Source: Geosiphon pyriformis (Eukaryota > Glomeromycota > Glomeromycetes > Archaeosporales > Geosiphonaceae). From it: DNA of 64,000 bases. A program made the translations under genes and the position numbers. The stretch's first letter is position 1. The number at the start of each line of letters is the position of its first letter. Where the stretch lies: assembly GCA_016748015.1 (NCBI GenBank), contig JAAOMT010000128.1, positions 1,627,043-1,691,042 on the forward strand. The letters are read 5' to 3'. The notes beneath the pieces were generated by a model that searched no databases, was not told the DNA's origin, and worked only from the letters and a program-made list of their open reading frames with translations. This document shows, piece after piece, positions 34,555 to 46,736 of the stretch.

Positions 34555-35959
34555 CCAAAAGAGCCAACAAACAATGAATTCAGAAAACTATAGCAATCTT
34601 AAACAATATTTGGAAACATTAACAATCCCAACAGATTGGTCTTCAGATAAAAAACATTAACTACAACAACAAGCCAAACAATATTTTCTACACAACAACA
34701 TTATTTATCATCGAAATTTCAAAAACCCAGACAAACCACTCAGACTAATACAAGAACAGAAAAAAGAGACCATATTATACAACATGCACTCAAATTCTTC
34801 ATCAGCACACTTTGGAAAAGATAGCACCACTTAAAGAACACTAGAATACTACTTTTGGTCTCGAATAAGAAAAGACATTCACGAATATGTCAAATCTTGT
34901 GATAGTTGTCAAAGAAGAGGAGAAACACACTCTACTGAATCATTAAATCCAATTAAAGTTGGACAACCCTTTGACCGAGTTGGTATCGATTTAGTTGGAT
35001 CATTATCTATTACCACTCAAGGAAACCATTATATTGCAGTAGCTGTAGACTATCTTATTAAATGGCCCAAAGCCAGAGCCATTCAATGAACAGATGCGAA
35101 ATCAGTAGTAAATTTCATCTATAAAGACATCATTTGTAGACACGGATGTTCAATTGAACTTTTATCCAACCAGGGAACACACTTTGTGAACAACCTAATA
35201 CAAGAAATTTGTAAACAATTCAATGTCAAAAAACCTCTGTCTTCGCTCTACCATCCACAAACAAATGAACTTGTGGAATGTTTTAACAGAACATTGTGTG
35301 AGTCATTAGCCAAAGTCTCAACCGATTTTGAGCAAGAATGGGATATCTTTATTCCATCAGTGTTACTAGCATATAGAACACTAAAACAAGATACCACAAA
35401 ACACACACCATTTGATTTAACTTACGAAAAGACAGCAACACTACCAATTAAGTTCACAGTGGAAACATACTCAGCACAACCAATCAATAAAGACAATTTC
35501 CAGAAAACACTTCAACGAAGAGCCTACACTCTGCTTAGCATGTTGGAAGAAAAATGACGAATAGCAGCCACCTATATTGAACACTCCCAAGCTCGACAAA
35601 AAGAACGGCATAATAACAAATTGCCTCCAGTCACTAATAAATTTAAAATTGGAAACAAAGTTCTCTTACACAGAACTAAAGCTGAAAAACAATGGAGTGG
35701 GAAATTTGAAAATAAATAGGATAAACCATTCTTTATCCATGAAGTCCTAGGCAATGAATCATATAAACTAAGACTTGATGACAAAATCCTAGCAAAAGTT
35801 GCACATGGAAATCGTTTGAAACACTATTATTCCAGAAACAATCCTGAACCATTAATTCCACAAATTGGTATACATTCCCCTTTAGTCAATCCCGAAGATA
35901 TTCCCCAAAACTTAGAACCAATAGTTGTCATTAAACAACCTTTCAACCTGAACATTTAA
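34555..35959 (+). pseudogene. Fam1-young integrase
   Basis: The zinc-binding HHCC region is about 34780-34920 (MHSNSSSAHFGK, CDSCQRRG). The catalytic core is about 34960-35320: VGIDLVGSL holds the first Asp; the second reads LLSNQGTHF with Asn for the expected Asp; the Glu is in LVECFNRTL. The C-terminal part (about 35560-35959) has the GNKVLLH and LRLDDKILAKVAHGNRLK pieces of a DNA-binding domain. I see no chromodomain. Stops include TGA at 35087 where Arg is expected. The frame is shifted by one relative to RT-RNase H even after removing the solo LTR and its duplication (984 bp), so one indel lies between 33540 and 34590. Integrase inserts the cDNA; this copy cannot be active. Confidence 0.85.
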
Positions 35960-36067
35960 TTTAATTTTACTAGTTATTCCTTTATAATTTAGAAATAATT
36001 AAAACAAAAAATAATATAAAAACCCATACACCAAAAATAATTTTCTTTTATTTTCAAATCTCTTATA

Positions 36068-36805
36068 ATAAATATTCCACAAAACATTCAACAATTATCC
36101 CAAAAACTAATATTAGCTTTAAAAACAATACCCGAATTATCCATTACTGTTACTGGAAACCATATTAATTATACCCAAACAGAAGTAGTTACAAATTTAG
36201 CCCCAAATTCACGAAAATATCACCTGTATAAAAAAAACACAAGAAGTTATACTGGAATTCACCTGCCAGAACTTTTAAAGCTTGCTTTAAGAGAAAATTT
36301 AATGCTCACTCCGATTAGTATTCCACCAAATGCTACAATTTAACAAAGACTTCAACTGTGTCTCAATGAGAAAAACACTGAATATCCTCCAATCTATAGA
36401 TATTTTCACATTGGAAAAACACTCTACAAATGGAAACTGGAACTTACAACAACAAATCTCACAAAAAAAGCTATTCAGAAACAACTCCACAACGAATTCA
36501 AGACAACAGCTGGATTAACAAACAGTTGCTATAGGCTCAGAGCTGCTCTTAGACTTTATGACATATTCCACACCTGTGAAAACGTACTACAAAACCCAAT
36601 TTTTCAACCTTTGAAGATTCAATACATTGGAAAGCTCACAGAACTGAAATTTCAACAATTTTCAGACCAAATTTCTTCAATAATTTTGGATTATTATCTG
36701 GAAATAACAAACAGTACTTGGACTTCAATGGAGCTCAGTCTTGAGGAGAAAGTTATGTTACCAGATGAAATTAGAGATATCATTAAGCATGAAACTATTT
36801 TATAA
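36068..36805 (+). pseudogene. Fam1-young ORF-X, unidentified ORF after integrase
   Basis: This frame of about 245 codons is open except for one TAA at about 36341, where Gln (CAA) is the simplest ancestor. Its start position is ATA where Fam2 has ATG. It begins NIPQNIQQLSQKLILALK, related to Fam2-young MEIPDHIHTIVQQLFQALS. It contains KRFHIGKTLYKW-like aromatic and basic segments and ends IRDIIKHETIL. The frame crosses the polypurine tract and stops 50 bases inside the 3' LTR. No signal peptide or membrane segment is evident, so it does not look like an envelope gene. I do not recognise the family. Confidence 0.65.
36743..36755 (+). other. Polypurine tract of Fam1-young
   Basis: GAGGAGAAAGTTA lies immediately before the 3' LTR, the expected site of plus-strand priming. 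It shares GAGGAGA with Fam2. It lies inside the ORF-X reading frame. Confidence 0.6.
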
Positions 36806-37747
36806 TTCCTATTATTAATTAGCATATATTATCGTTTTAAATTATCACTTATTACATTAGCAAAAATGTCCAAAATTATCATTTAATTAATAACCCAAAT
36901 TATACACAACACAAATGTAACCTAATTGTGATGATCAATCATGCAATACCCTGAACTATGTAACATTCAAAAGTTTGCCGAAATTTATAGAAATTCGCTG
37001 AAATAATTGATAATTCACCAAAATATCTAATAGTTCATAGAAATAACTTGTAGTTTGCCGAAATGTATTTTTAGTTCAGCAAAATTGTAGAAAATAGCAA
37101 AGTTTAAGTTTATAGAATAGTGTTATAACAAGTTGTATAAAAAGAAGAGCTTCTCTCTTCGAGAAAATGTATCTTACTTTAGATTTATCACTTAGAACCA
37201 TTCCTACGCACACAAAAAGAAATAAATATCAGATAATTCGAAAAACCAAATTCTTTAAATTATTGCACTTGGAAAATCCTCAAAAACACAATTAACAGTT
37301 TGAAATTGATTAGCTACCAATTTCAGTAGACTGTTAAAACACTTCCAGGCCTAGATCCAAAACGACTTTAACAAATCAATTCCTTATTTTTTCTTTTTCT
37401 TTCTTTTTCTTTTATTTTCTTTTCTTTTATCATCATAATCATTAGGGTAGCCTACAGATGAGATTTCTGTAGAAGAGTTGACTTTCACAGCAAAGTAACT
37501 ATACATTTTAGTGAGCTTCCAGACAAGCAATTCCTGGGAAAGAGTTGACGTTTACTACAACGTAACTACATAAAGTAACTGGCACAGAATTGGCCATTCC
37601 ACTCATAAGCCCAGCAGCTCAAATTATAGGAGATAATTTGAGGATAAATTCAGTTACTGGAGGTTCAACCACATCCAGAAAATGTGAATTCACAGCAAAC
37701 AAGCATCAACAACATTTAAGAAAAGAGACTAAAAACCTCCGGTAACA
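36756..37747 (+). repeat. 3' LTR of Fam1-young
   Basis: It is 992 bp, TGTTACCAGATG ... CTCCGGTAACA, the same length as the 5' LTR and differing mostly by transitions. Confidence 0.92.
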
Positions 37748-37751
37748 ACGC

Positions 37752-39840
37752 ACAACAACAATTCTCTATTACCTACACAGACAAAAACAAAGGAAGGTTG
37801 TAAACACCAGCAGTAATACCAAAACAAATACAACCACCCACTTGAAAGAAAACCAGAGTTGAATCACCAGCAAACCCATTATATTACTATACATTCGGAA
37901 GCACCATTAACATCACATCAACAAACGTGTCCACATTAACTATGATATCAACATTTGGATGATTCCCATTCCAGAGTAAACAAAGAAAAGAAGATCTTCT
38001 AGAACTATACAGTATGTATTTTGAAGGATTTAAGTTACAATTACCAATGCCATCAGGACTTTGATCTCCACCACTCCAACCCAATTTTGGAACCATAAGT
38101 CCTTGAAAAATAATGGAATTGGAAAAAGAACAAGAAGAAGAGAAAGAAAAATTTGAAGATCAAGAATTTACTTACCAAAACTCGATCCCAAAAAACCTGG
38201 AAATTGAAACTCCGAACCTACAAACTCAGCAAAATCTAAACTTGAAAAATCCAGAAATCGGAACTCTGAATATTCAAACACTGCCAAATCAAGACAATTC
38301 AAACCCTGAGTTAATTAATTAGCAAAACTTATCTTCAATAATTGTCATTGATCAGCCACCAGCTGAACTGATCCAACTGCAACAAATACCACCACTTCAA
38401 CAACTCTAACAGCCACTTCAACAGCCACAATAACAACTTCAACAACCAAACTTGGATCTAATGGCCTATGTTCTAATAGCAAAACTTGAGAAATTCACCG
38501 GCAAAGAAAATAATGCCCAAATATGGCTTAACAATATTGAAAAAGCTATCGCAACCAACAGATGAAATGACCAGAGAGCACTCCAAGCCATCTTTTATTT
38601 CTTACAAGATACTGTTGACTTGTGATATCAAAGCTTAGTCACCAAATCCTAAACATTCCAGGAATTTAAAATCGCATTCTTGGGATACTTCAGTAATAAT
38701 AATAGCATTAACTGATTGGCAAACACTTTTACCACCATTAAGCAAGAAGAAAATAAAGCAGTCACTACTTATTTAGGATGCTTCCACAGAAATCTGTGCC
38801 AAATCCAGGCCATACAGACTGATTATTTCACAGCACCACAAATTTTGAATTAATTTATTAGAGGCCTGCACAGCAGCATTCTTCAACACATATGCCTAAT
38901 GCATCCAGTAGACTTTCAAGCTGCAGTTACAAATGCCAGAGATTTTGAAGCAGCCAAACTCGAAGCCAACCATGCCCAAGCCATAAATCTAGTGATGAAC
39001 GAATCATCTGACTTAGATTCCAAACTAAAGCAATTAAGTAACTCACTCAATCAGAAATTAAAAAAGTACTTAGCTAACAACAATCAAGTCATTTATCAAC
39101 CTTCCCAACAATGCAACAATCAGGGAAATGGAAATTGATTCCAAAATCAGTCACATTTAACATCTTCCATAACTAATCAACAGTGACAACAAGAAACACA
39201 TGCTTGCCACTATTGTGGTAAACAAGGCCACTTGCAAATTGATTGCCGCCAACATTTAAATAACCAATGATTAGGAAATCAATATTGAAATTCTGATCAC
39301 CGAATTCAAATTCCGAATCATCAATCAAATCCAGCTCTATATCAACCAAATTATCTACTGATAACACAGTCATTGTATCAAATCCCAATGATGCAGCAAT
39401 TATACTCACCTTCAGTCTATTAGTCTCCAGCATCAATTTATCAACTGTAGTCTTAACTCATTTATTAGCCACAGTTTCAGGTAATTTATCAGCCCCAACA
39501 AAATCAAACACTGTCCTAGTACTTATCTTAAAATGGAACCCAAAAGCCAAGACTGATACAACAAAGCTGGAGATTATTAATAGTAGTCTATCAACTGATC
39601 CCCAGTTCCTCAAACCAGCCATCAGGATCTTGACAATGGAATTTGGGCACTGAGTACACCCAAAATCCGAATTCTCAACCATATTTAAAGTCTACTGGTT
39701 ATTCCAGAAGATGTCTAACCCAATAATCTGGAAACCAATCAACAACCAACACTTACTAGCAATATTCTACCAGCTACCATTACCAAAAACGAATCACTGG
39801 ATGCTATTTTTCTATTCAAACTTGAGGAACTGTTAATCAC
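37752..39840 (+). pseudogene. Fam2-young gag, main part
   Basis: Gag resumes after the Fam1 insertion. A Gln/Pro/Asn-rich segment (about 38113-38450) precedes the gag core (about 38470-38960: IAKLEKFTGKENNAQIWL, TTYLGCFHRNLCQIQ, FIRGLHSSILQHI). A helical segment follows (FEAAKLEANHAQAINLVMNE near 38942). An intact zinc knuckle, CHYCGKQGHLQIDC, lies at 39205-39246, unlike the broken one in Fam1-young. Many stops (TGA, TAG) break the frame, and a frameshift lies between about 39250 and 39845 before the protease. Confidence 0.8.
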
Positions 39841-39844
39841 ACCA

Positions 39845-40310
39845 TTGTTTAGTGGAGCTGCCCTTAAGGAAAAACCTATTATGGCCATGTATACTGATGC
39901 CAAAGTTGATGGCCACCCCATTAAACTAATCCTAGACAGTGAATCAGCTGGCAACATTATTACAAGACAACTCATGGACCAATTAGGTTACCAAGTTGAT
40001 CAAGCTGCCAGTGCCAAAATCATAACAGCTGATGGAACAACCAAAACTCCAATTAGCAAGATTGACAATCTATCTATTAAAATCAATGGCATCATAGTAC
40101 CCATCAAAGTCCTAGTAATAGAAGCAACACAGTACCAAGCACAAGTTGGAAATGACTAGTTAGTCAAAACCAACACCATGCTAAACTGGAACACACAGGA
40201 GCTTCAACTTAGCCAGAATAGTCAACATACCTGCATACCAGCCATGTGTGATCATTTCAAGACTACCAAAATGCCAACACCACTTATCAAGTTCAAGAAA
40301 GAAGAAAAGA
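39845..40310 (+). pseudogene. Fam2-young aspartic protease
   Basis: The active-site loop reads LILDSESAGNII: the catalytic Asp is kept but the following Gly is Glu (GGA to GAA). The rest aligns well with Fam1 (KIITADGTTKTPISKIDNL, KVLVIEATQYQAQVGND). The open piece ends at a TAG where Trp is expected. Inactive as read. Confidence 0.8.
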
Positions 40311-42271
40311 AACTTACTTAGGAAACATACCAAGTGTTATGGGCTGAAGAAAACCACAACGAGTTACCACTAATATCCTCTTGGGATGACAACAGAAAAA
40401 GAAAACAGAAAGAAGAACTTACCTGGAATCCCAACCAAGTCTGGGAAATTGACAACAACCAGAAAAAGATAATAAATTGGGAGTGAGAAAAAAATACAAA
40501 AGGAAAGAGAAAGAGAAAAGAAGAAGAACCAATATTACCCACCACCACCACCACCACTACTTATAATCAATATACCTATACTGCACCACAATGATTCACC
40601 TATTATTGGCCAAAACTTATATGTGTTGATTGCAGTAAGAAATTGTCATCAATAGATGCATGCTGTAGCAACAATGAGGAATACTCAACAGTAACCAAAT
40701 TTTATTGCCATGCATGTGTTATAGAATGCTTTGGACAACCAAAATGGAAAGAAAAATGAGACAACAAACCTTGTTTAGCTTGTGGAGAAACATTACTTGA
40801 CAAAGGAATGTGAAATGACATTCCTGGTTGAGGAGGAACATGTGACACTTCATGCCAGTACACGATTCTTATTAGTAACTGGATTAGGAAAGGAACACCA
40901 ATAGAAGCCACATGGAAAAAAACCATACAGTAATTGGACAATTGTTCACACAATGATGATGAGATATAGAGAATGGCAATCACCAAAATCAAAAGAGCAT
41001 CACCAAAAGAAATAAAAACAATTAAAAATAACCCACTTGAATCCATAGAACTTGACTGAAACCCAGAACCAGTTATAAATCTACTAGATCCGGAACAATT
41101 CCATAAACACTATCAGGAATTAGCACTTACTAGAGAAGAACAAGAGCAATGGTTGGAAGAAATCAACACTCGACTATGTGATCATTGTTTAATTCCCTAT
41201 AACTTTCAATATTGTAATAAGTGTGACCTCATTTACAATCCACCAATCCACATGATCTACACAATTCCAAAGAAAGAAGAACCAATCAGCAGCTGCACAT
41301 CAGAATCAGAATCAAATTTCAATCTTGATTCAAACTCCGACAATGACAATGATGAAAACAACAGTTTCAGTTCTACTCTAAATAGCAATAAAAATTATGA
41401 TGATTCAAACTCTGATTCAAATCCCGAAATATTTATTACACTTTCTGACCTCACCAAGGAACAGGAACTTAAATGGTTCAGCAATAGTGGTGAAGATATC
41501 ATGCCAGAACATATACATAATACGGATGCAAGGTTTGATCTAAGATATCCAGAAAAAAATCCCATTAAATTGGAACCACATTCGTGCACCTATATTGATC
41601 TTAAAATAGCACTGGAAATTCTAGTGACTACTATGGTTCAATTAGCATCTAGAAGTAGTTTAGCAAAAAAAGGAATCAATATCAGAAAAAGAATAATTAA
41701 TGCAGGGTATATAGGAAATATTATTGCTATGCTACAAAATGATTCAGAAAAGACCTATAACATAGAACCACAGGCAATATTCTTATCTTTGGTGAAAATA
41801 GCTCAGTTAGTGTTAGTAAGAAGCAGAAAAGAATTAAGAATAATAGCAAGAGAGATACAGGGATTCAAATTAATGGGTAAAATAGATGTATCAGTTAATA
41901 TAACAGAGAAAGAGATTATTGACAAAGGAGAAATTATCTCAACCCATCAATCAATTTCTATTCCACCATATGGCCAGTATATATTAGCCATAAAAAGAGA
42001 AGTAAAGAATCAAGCTCAGTTGTTTGAAGCAAAAGCTACCATTTGTGAATCAGAAGAGATTGAACTCATTAATCTTTACATATCAGCCAAAAGCCCCAAA
42101 AACATCAAAATTCCCATCTACAACATAATGGGAAATATCATTGAGATACCAAAGGAAATCATCATTGGATATTTAACCACTGAAGTTGAGGATCAACCAC
42201 CAGACTATATTCCAGATTTTCTACAGCTTTGTGGATATATGGACATCACATCACAAACCATCTATGGGTGA
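40311..42271 (+). pseudogene. Fam2-young cysteine-rich region and dUTPase
   Basis: After a charged linker with a CAC trinucleotide run (about 40541-40560), cysteine clusters occur at about 40620-40730 (CVDC, CCS, CHAC), 40780-40860 (CLAC, CDTSC) and 41175-41225 (LCDHC, YCNKC), aligned with those of Fam1. Then 41153-42271 is open. It has a Ser/Asp/Asn-rich stretch and a decayed dUTPase at about 41515-41885: motif I ARFDL, motif II SRSSLAKKG (intact), motif III IINAGYIGNI (catalytic Asp lost), motif V REIQGFKLMG (broken). About 130 residues downstream of the dUTPase resemble the Fam1 spacer before RT (ISIPPYGQYI, IIGYLTTEVE). Enzymatically dead, structurally informative. Confidence 0.8.
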
Positions 42272-42301
42272 AGTGAATGTTATCTGCTCTAACCAAAACA
42301 A

Positions 42302-43710
42302 TTGGAACAGATAAACATGAGAAATCTAGACCCACTTCAACAGATGCAACTAAGAATATTACTTAGCAATTTTAATGACATCTTTGCTAGCAAAAATGAA
42401 TTTGGCTGCACCAATATTATCCAACATCAGATTAAGACTGAAGATGCAATGCCAATTAAGCAAAGAGCGTACAGAGTACCACCAGCTAGTCATGAGATTA
42501 TTCATTAAGAAATCAATTAGATACTTAACAATGGGCTAATTCAGCCATCAATAAGTCCATGGTTATCACCAGTAGTACTAGTCTGAAAAAAAAAGAGAAA
42601 ATTCACTTTTGTGTGGATTACCAGAAACTAAATAGAGTTACCAAAAAAGACAGCTATCCAACTCCAAAGATCCAAGAACTATTTGACGCTTTTGGAGGAA
42701 ATAAATGGTTCTCAATACTAAATTTAGATAGTAGTTACTGACAAGTAGCCATGGATTCAGCCAACAAAGAGAAAACAGCATTTACCACAAGAAAGAGAAA
42801 TTTTGAGTTTGAAGTCATGCTATTTGGCTTAATGAATGCCCCAGCAACATTTCAATGGCTCATGGAAATTGTTTATACTAGATTACTGTGGAAATCAGTA
42901 GTTGTTTATTTAGATAACACAAATGTGTTCTCAAAAACATTCGATGATTATCTGCACCATTTCCAACAAGTATTTGAAAGACTCAGACGAGCAGGATTGA
43001 AACTAAATGCCAACAAATGCTTCTTTGGAAAAACAGAACTAAAATTCTTAGGACATGTTGTGAGTAAAGATGACATCAAAACAGATCCAGACAAGATTGA
43101 AGCTGTCAAGAACTTTCCAGTACCAAACAATCTCACAGAGCTAAGAGCATTCTTGGGATTTGCAGGGTACTATTGCCACTTTATCAAAGACTTTTCTAAA
43201 CTGGTCCAGCCACTCCATCATTTACAAACTAAGAATGTGAAGTATGAATAGACAGAAGCTCAACAAAAAGCATTTGACACACTAAGAAAAAAGCTTATTC
43301 AAGCTTTAGTGTTAATGTATCCAGATCACAACAAACTATTCATCATCACCACTAATGCATCAGACCAAACATTGAGAGCAGTACTATCACAAAAAAGACC
43401 AGATGAAAGAGAACATCCAGTAGCTTATGCCAGTAGAAGCTTAAGTCCAGCTGAAAAAAACTATGGAACATCAGCATTAGAACACTTAGCAATCTATTAG
43501 GCAGTCATAAAATGGAAAAAATGCTTGAGCCAAAAGTTTAAAATATACATGAATCACAAAGGATTGACTTCAATCCAGAAGCAAGAATTTGGAGATGACC
43601 ACCATGCCAGATGGAAAATAAAACTTTCACCATTTAATTATACAGTACATTATAAAAAAGGAAAAAACAATAGAAATACCAACAGTTTGTTACAAATGAG
43701 ACAAATCTAA
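42302..43710 (+). pseudogene. Fam2-young reverse transcriptase and RNase H
   Basis: The RT start (42302-42508) and the rest (from 42559) are in different frames, a frameshift near 42530. Motifs: FCVDYQKLNRVT, FSILNLDSSY then TGA where Trp is expected, FEVMLFGLMNAPATFQ, and the catalytic box YLDNTNVF (second Asp is Asn). RNase H (about 43309-43690) reads TTNASDQTLRAVLSQ, again Asn for the first catalytic Asp. Related to Fam1 RT over the full length. Confidence 0.85.
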
Positions 43711-45112
43711 AAACACTTCAAACCCAAAAATATAAAAAAAATAAATATACAAAAATACCAACAACTTCAACATTATATAAATATCCAACTGTTTAAGGAG
43801 AAATTATCTCAAAAGAAACAAAACAACATAAAACAACAATCAAAATATTTTATCAATTATCAAAATATACTTTACCAGAAAAACAGAAGAACTCCAGACC
43901 AGCCAACAAGAGTAATTACAGAACTGGAAAAAAAGACAATATTGTTCAACATGCACTCAGATCTAACAACAGGACATTTTCATAAAGAAGCAATCATAGA
44001 AAGAACTAGAAAAAAATACTATTGGTCATTAATGTATTCAGAAATCATCTAATATGTTCAAAATTGTGATGCTTGTCAGAAAAGAAGAGGAACAAAACTC
44101 AATGAATCATTGAGACCAATCAAAGTGAGACAACTATTTGATCACATTGGAATTGACTTAGTCAGACCATTAACAATTACCAGCAAAGACAACAGATATA
44201 TTGCAGTAGTCATGGACTATCTTACTAAATGGCCAGAAGCAAAAGCCATTCAAAGAGCAGATGCAAAATCTATTGCTAAATTCGTTCATCAAGATTTGAT
44301 CTGTTGACACAGATGTCCAAAAGAATTATTATCAAATCAAGGAACTCACTTTGTAAATAGAACATTAGCAGAATTAAGCCAAAGATTTGGAATAAAAAGA
44401 CCACTATTATTACCATACCATTTACAAACAAATGGGTTAGTTGAAAGGTTCAACAAAACACTGTGTAAAGCAATAGCCAAAATTAGCCAAAAAAACCAGG
44501 ACAAATAAGATTTGGTTATACCATCAGTATTATTTGCTTATCAAACAATGAAGCAAGATACCATACAAGCAACACCATTTAAATTGGTATACAGTAGAAC
44601 AGCAACATTACCAGTTGAGATAGAGGTCAATACATATTCAACTGAACCAATAACAAAAGATAATTTTCAAGAAACACTATTAAGAAGAACATATGACTTA
44701 ATAGAAACACTAGAAAACAGATAATGAAAAGCAGCTGATAACATCCAAAAGTTACAAAAAAAACAAAAAGAATGACACAATAACCAACTACCAGATAAAC
44801 CAGTTGAATTTAAGATTAGAGACAAAGTACTATTACATTATACTAAAGTGGAGTGGAAAATTTAACCTCAAATGGGACAGACCATTTCACATAGAAGAAA
44901 TTCTAAGAAATGGAGCTTATAAATTAAGATGGGACAACAAAATCTTAGCCAAAGCAGCACATAGTAATTAACTGAAACCATATCACCAGATAGCATCATC
45001 ATTTACCAATAACATTTCACAACTGAGAGTACAAAGAATACTAGTTCAACCAGATAAGATTCCACGAGATCTGGAACCAATCATAGTTATTGAACCAAAC
45101 ACATCAAATTAA
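43711..45112 (+). pseudogene. Fam2-young integrase
   Basis: HHCC region about 43950-44090 (MHSDLTTGHFHK, CDACQKRRG). Core about 44140-44470: IGIDLVRPL, VVMDYLTKWPEAKAIQ, LLSNQGTHF (Asn at the second catalytic Asp, as in Fam1-young) and LVERFNKTL with the Glu. C-terminal region to 45112 (VQPDKIPRDLEPIIVIEP) after a frameshift near 44855. Several stops. Confidence 0.82.
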
Positions 45113-45166
45113 ACAACCAAAAAGTATATAAAGACACAGTACACATGACAAAAGCAACCAAGAAAA

Positions 45167-45853
45167 ATGGAAATACCAGATCATATTCACACTATAGTTC
45201 AACAATTGTTTCAGGCCTTAAGTAAACAACAGTTAGACATGGAAATTGTTATTAACAACCAAATAATTTGCTATCGAAACACCCAAAGAAAGACAAAAAA
45301 TACACTATATCAGTGGCCACCAAAGAATGATAAAAACTGGACAAATAACTTAATAGAAAAAGTAAAGAACACTTTTGGGAAAATACCTATTATAGCACCA
45401 ACAGAAGAGCTTACAAAAAAAAATTGGAAGCAATGAACAGAACAACTTCCAATATCATATTGCTACTACCAGTTAGGTCAAAAGTTGAATATTTAAGAGT
45501 TGTATATTGACAAATCTAAGAGAATATTCAACTAAGACATAATACAGCAAATTGAAAAATTTATTAGAAAAAAAATGAATTTAACACTAGATGTTAAAAC
45601 AATGTACCAACTACACAACATATTTTGAAACTATTCAGAAATACTGTTACACTTTGACATGAAAACCATAATCATTAACCAATAGAGAAAAATGAATAAT
45701 ACACAAGTTGAAAACATGAGAAACAGAGTCAAACAAACAATACTTGAAAAAAAAGTACTAAAATTAATTTAATATGAAGATTTCAATAGAGCTCAATATT
45801 AAAAAGAGGAGATAATGTTACTCATAAAAAAGAAAACAGATATAGAAAAATAG
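45167..45853 (+). pseudogene. Fam2-young ORF-X, unidentified ORF after integrase
   Basis: It starts ATG with MEIPDHIHTIVQQLFQALS and is open for 89 codons (to 45436), then continues in the same frame through several stops to a TAG at 45853, 38 bases inside the 3' LTR. The last part (KEEIMLLIKKKTDIEK) spans the polypurine tract and LTR start, like Fam1 ORF-X. It begins 54 bp after the integrase stop. Function unknown; conservation in three elements suggests a real gene. Confidence 0.65.
45801..45815 (+). other. Polypurine tract of Fam2-young
   Basis: AAAAAGAGGAGATAA lies directly before the 3' LTR (TGTTAC at 45816). Confidence 0.65.
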
Positions 45854-46675
45854 TAGGCCAATAAGAAAGTAGTAGTTAGCACATGAGCACATTGCTCAGT
45901 AATGTGGAGCAATGTCAAAAATCATGGCACATTGCTTAGCAATATGAAACAATATCAAGAAAATATGGCACATTGCTCAGCAATATGAGCATTGCTTGAG
46001 AAATTATAGCATATTGCTCGAGAATGTAAATAATCTCATAGAACCCAAATTATGTATATATAATGGTAGCATTAGAAGTAGAAAAGACAGACCTTCCAGT
46101 TTAGATTTAATCTAAGCAACTTTTTCATTCACAAATATTAATAAATAATTATTCACTATTTTAATCCACTTTCCACTATTAACACTTCATGTTAATAGCA
46201 ATTGATACTTAACCATACTGGAACAATAGTTCTTGATCATGGCTATTGATAGAATACTAACTTGCAATTGCATTGGCTCATTTCTTCATTTTTTATTTTT
46301 TTTATTTCTTTTCTTTGATTTTATTGTTGTGTACTAAATTGATTAAGAGGATTAAAGTACTGAGTTATTGACGTCATGGATAGCCTGATAAAAGACCCAG
46401 AAATAAGAGTAGAATTATATATATTAATGGATAGCTTACCAGAAGAGCACGACTGCCAGATTAAACTGGCCACTACACTGAAGACAGAAATTGGGAAAAC
46501 AACTTGAGAAAAACAACTTAAACCAACCATAGTAAACCTCTGTCCATTATACAAAGAACTCAGCAACAAACCTTCAGATCCACCAAATCTTCAGATATCA
46601 ACACTAGAATACCAAACCAGCACCAAGTTACAAATTTTTTATTTGACTTGAGACCCCAAATAATCATCTGTAACA
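45816..46675 (+). repeat. 3' LTR of Fam2-young
   Basis: It is 860 bp, equal in length to the 5' LTR. It ends CATCTGTAACA and is followed by the duplication GCAC (46676-46679). Confidence 0.9.
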
Positions 46676-46679
46676 GCAC

Positions 46680-46732
46680 TAAATTATGAGTTTATTATTT
46701 GTTCTAACACCCTAAATAATTTATTTATAACA
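46680..46732 (+). repeat. 3' LTR of Fam2-old, last part
   Basis: It continues the LTR interrupted at 25687. TAAATTATGAGTTTATTATT aligns with CAAGTTATAAGTTTGTTATT at 16748 in the 5' LTR. It ends ATAACA at 46732, after which Fam3 resumes. Confidence 0.75.
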
Positions 46733-46736
46733 CTAA

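Larger units (their letters stand above)
26894..37747 (+). mobile_element. Fam1-young: full-length Ty3/Gypsy-like element with an intact dUTPase
   Basis: Two 992-bp LTRs (26894-27885 and 36756-37747) flank an internal region whose gag, protease, dUTPase, RT and RNase H share a single reading frame broken only by stop codons. An inverted Fam1 solo LTR interrupts it before integrase, and a frameshift lies in the same interval. The flanks ACAC (26890-26893) and ACGC (37748-37751) differ by one CpG transition. In about the first 100 bp of the two LTRs I count 8 differences, all transitions. Confidence 0.92.
25688..46675 (+). mobile_element. Fam2-young: full-length Ty3/Gypsy-like element with dUTPase, host to Fam1-young
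   Basis: Two 860-bp LTRs (25688-26547 and 45816-46675) are flanked by an exact 4-bp duplication, GCAC (25684-25687 and 46676-46679). The internal order is gag, protease, cysteine-rich region, dUTPase, RT, RNase H, integrase, ORF-X. Fam1-young interrupts gag at 26894. The LTR differences I read are almost all transitions. Many in-frame stops and lost catalytic residues (RT YLDN, RNase H TNAS, dUTPase motif III Asn) make it non-autonomous. Confidence 0.9.
16013..46732 (+). mobile_element. Fam2-old: decayed Ty3/Gypsy-like element, host to Fam2-young
   Basis: The 5' LTR is 16013-16799, the internal region 16800-24921, and the 3' LTR is split as 24922-25687 and 46680-46732 by Fam2-young. It aligns colinearly with Fam2-young almost throughout, for example AATCTAGTAATAAATGAATT near 18255 against AATCTAGTGATGAACGAATC near 38988. 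Most differences are C-to-T or G-to-A. The flanks TCAA (16009-16012) and CTAA (46733-46736) are each one C-to-T step from CCAA, consistent with an ancestral 4-bp duplication. Confidence 0.85.

Noticed and set aside
36068-36805. ORF-X considered as a retroviral-type envelope gene
   Set aside because: No signal peptide, transmembrane segment, cleavage site or cysteine pattern is visible; only its position is env-like.
40541-40560. CAC trinucleotide run in Fam2-young
   Set aside because: A short low-complexity stretch in a coding linker, with nothing to support a separate function.
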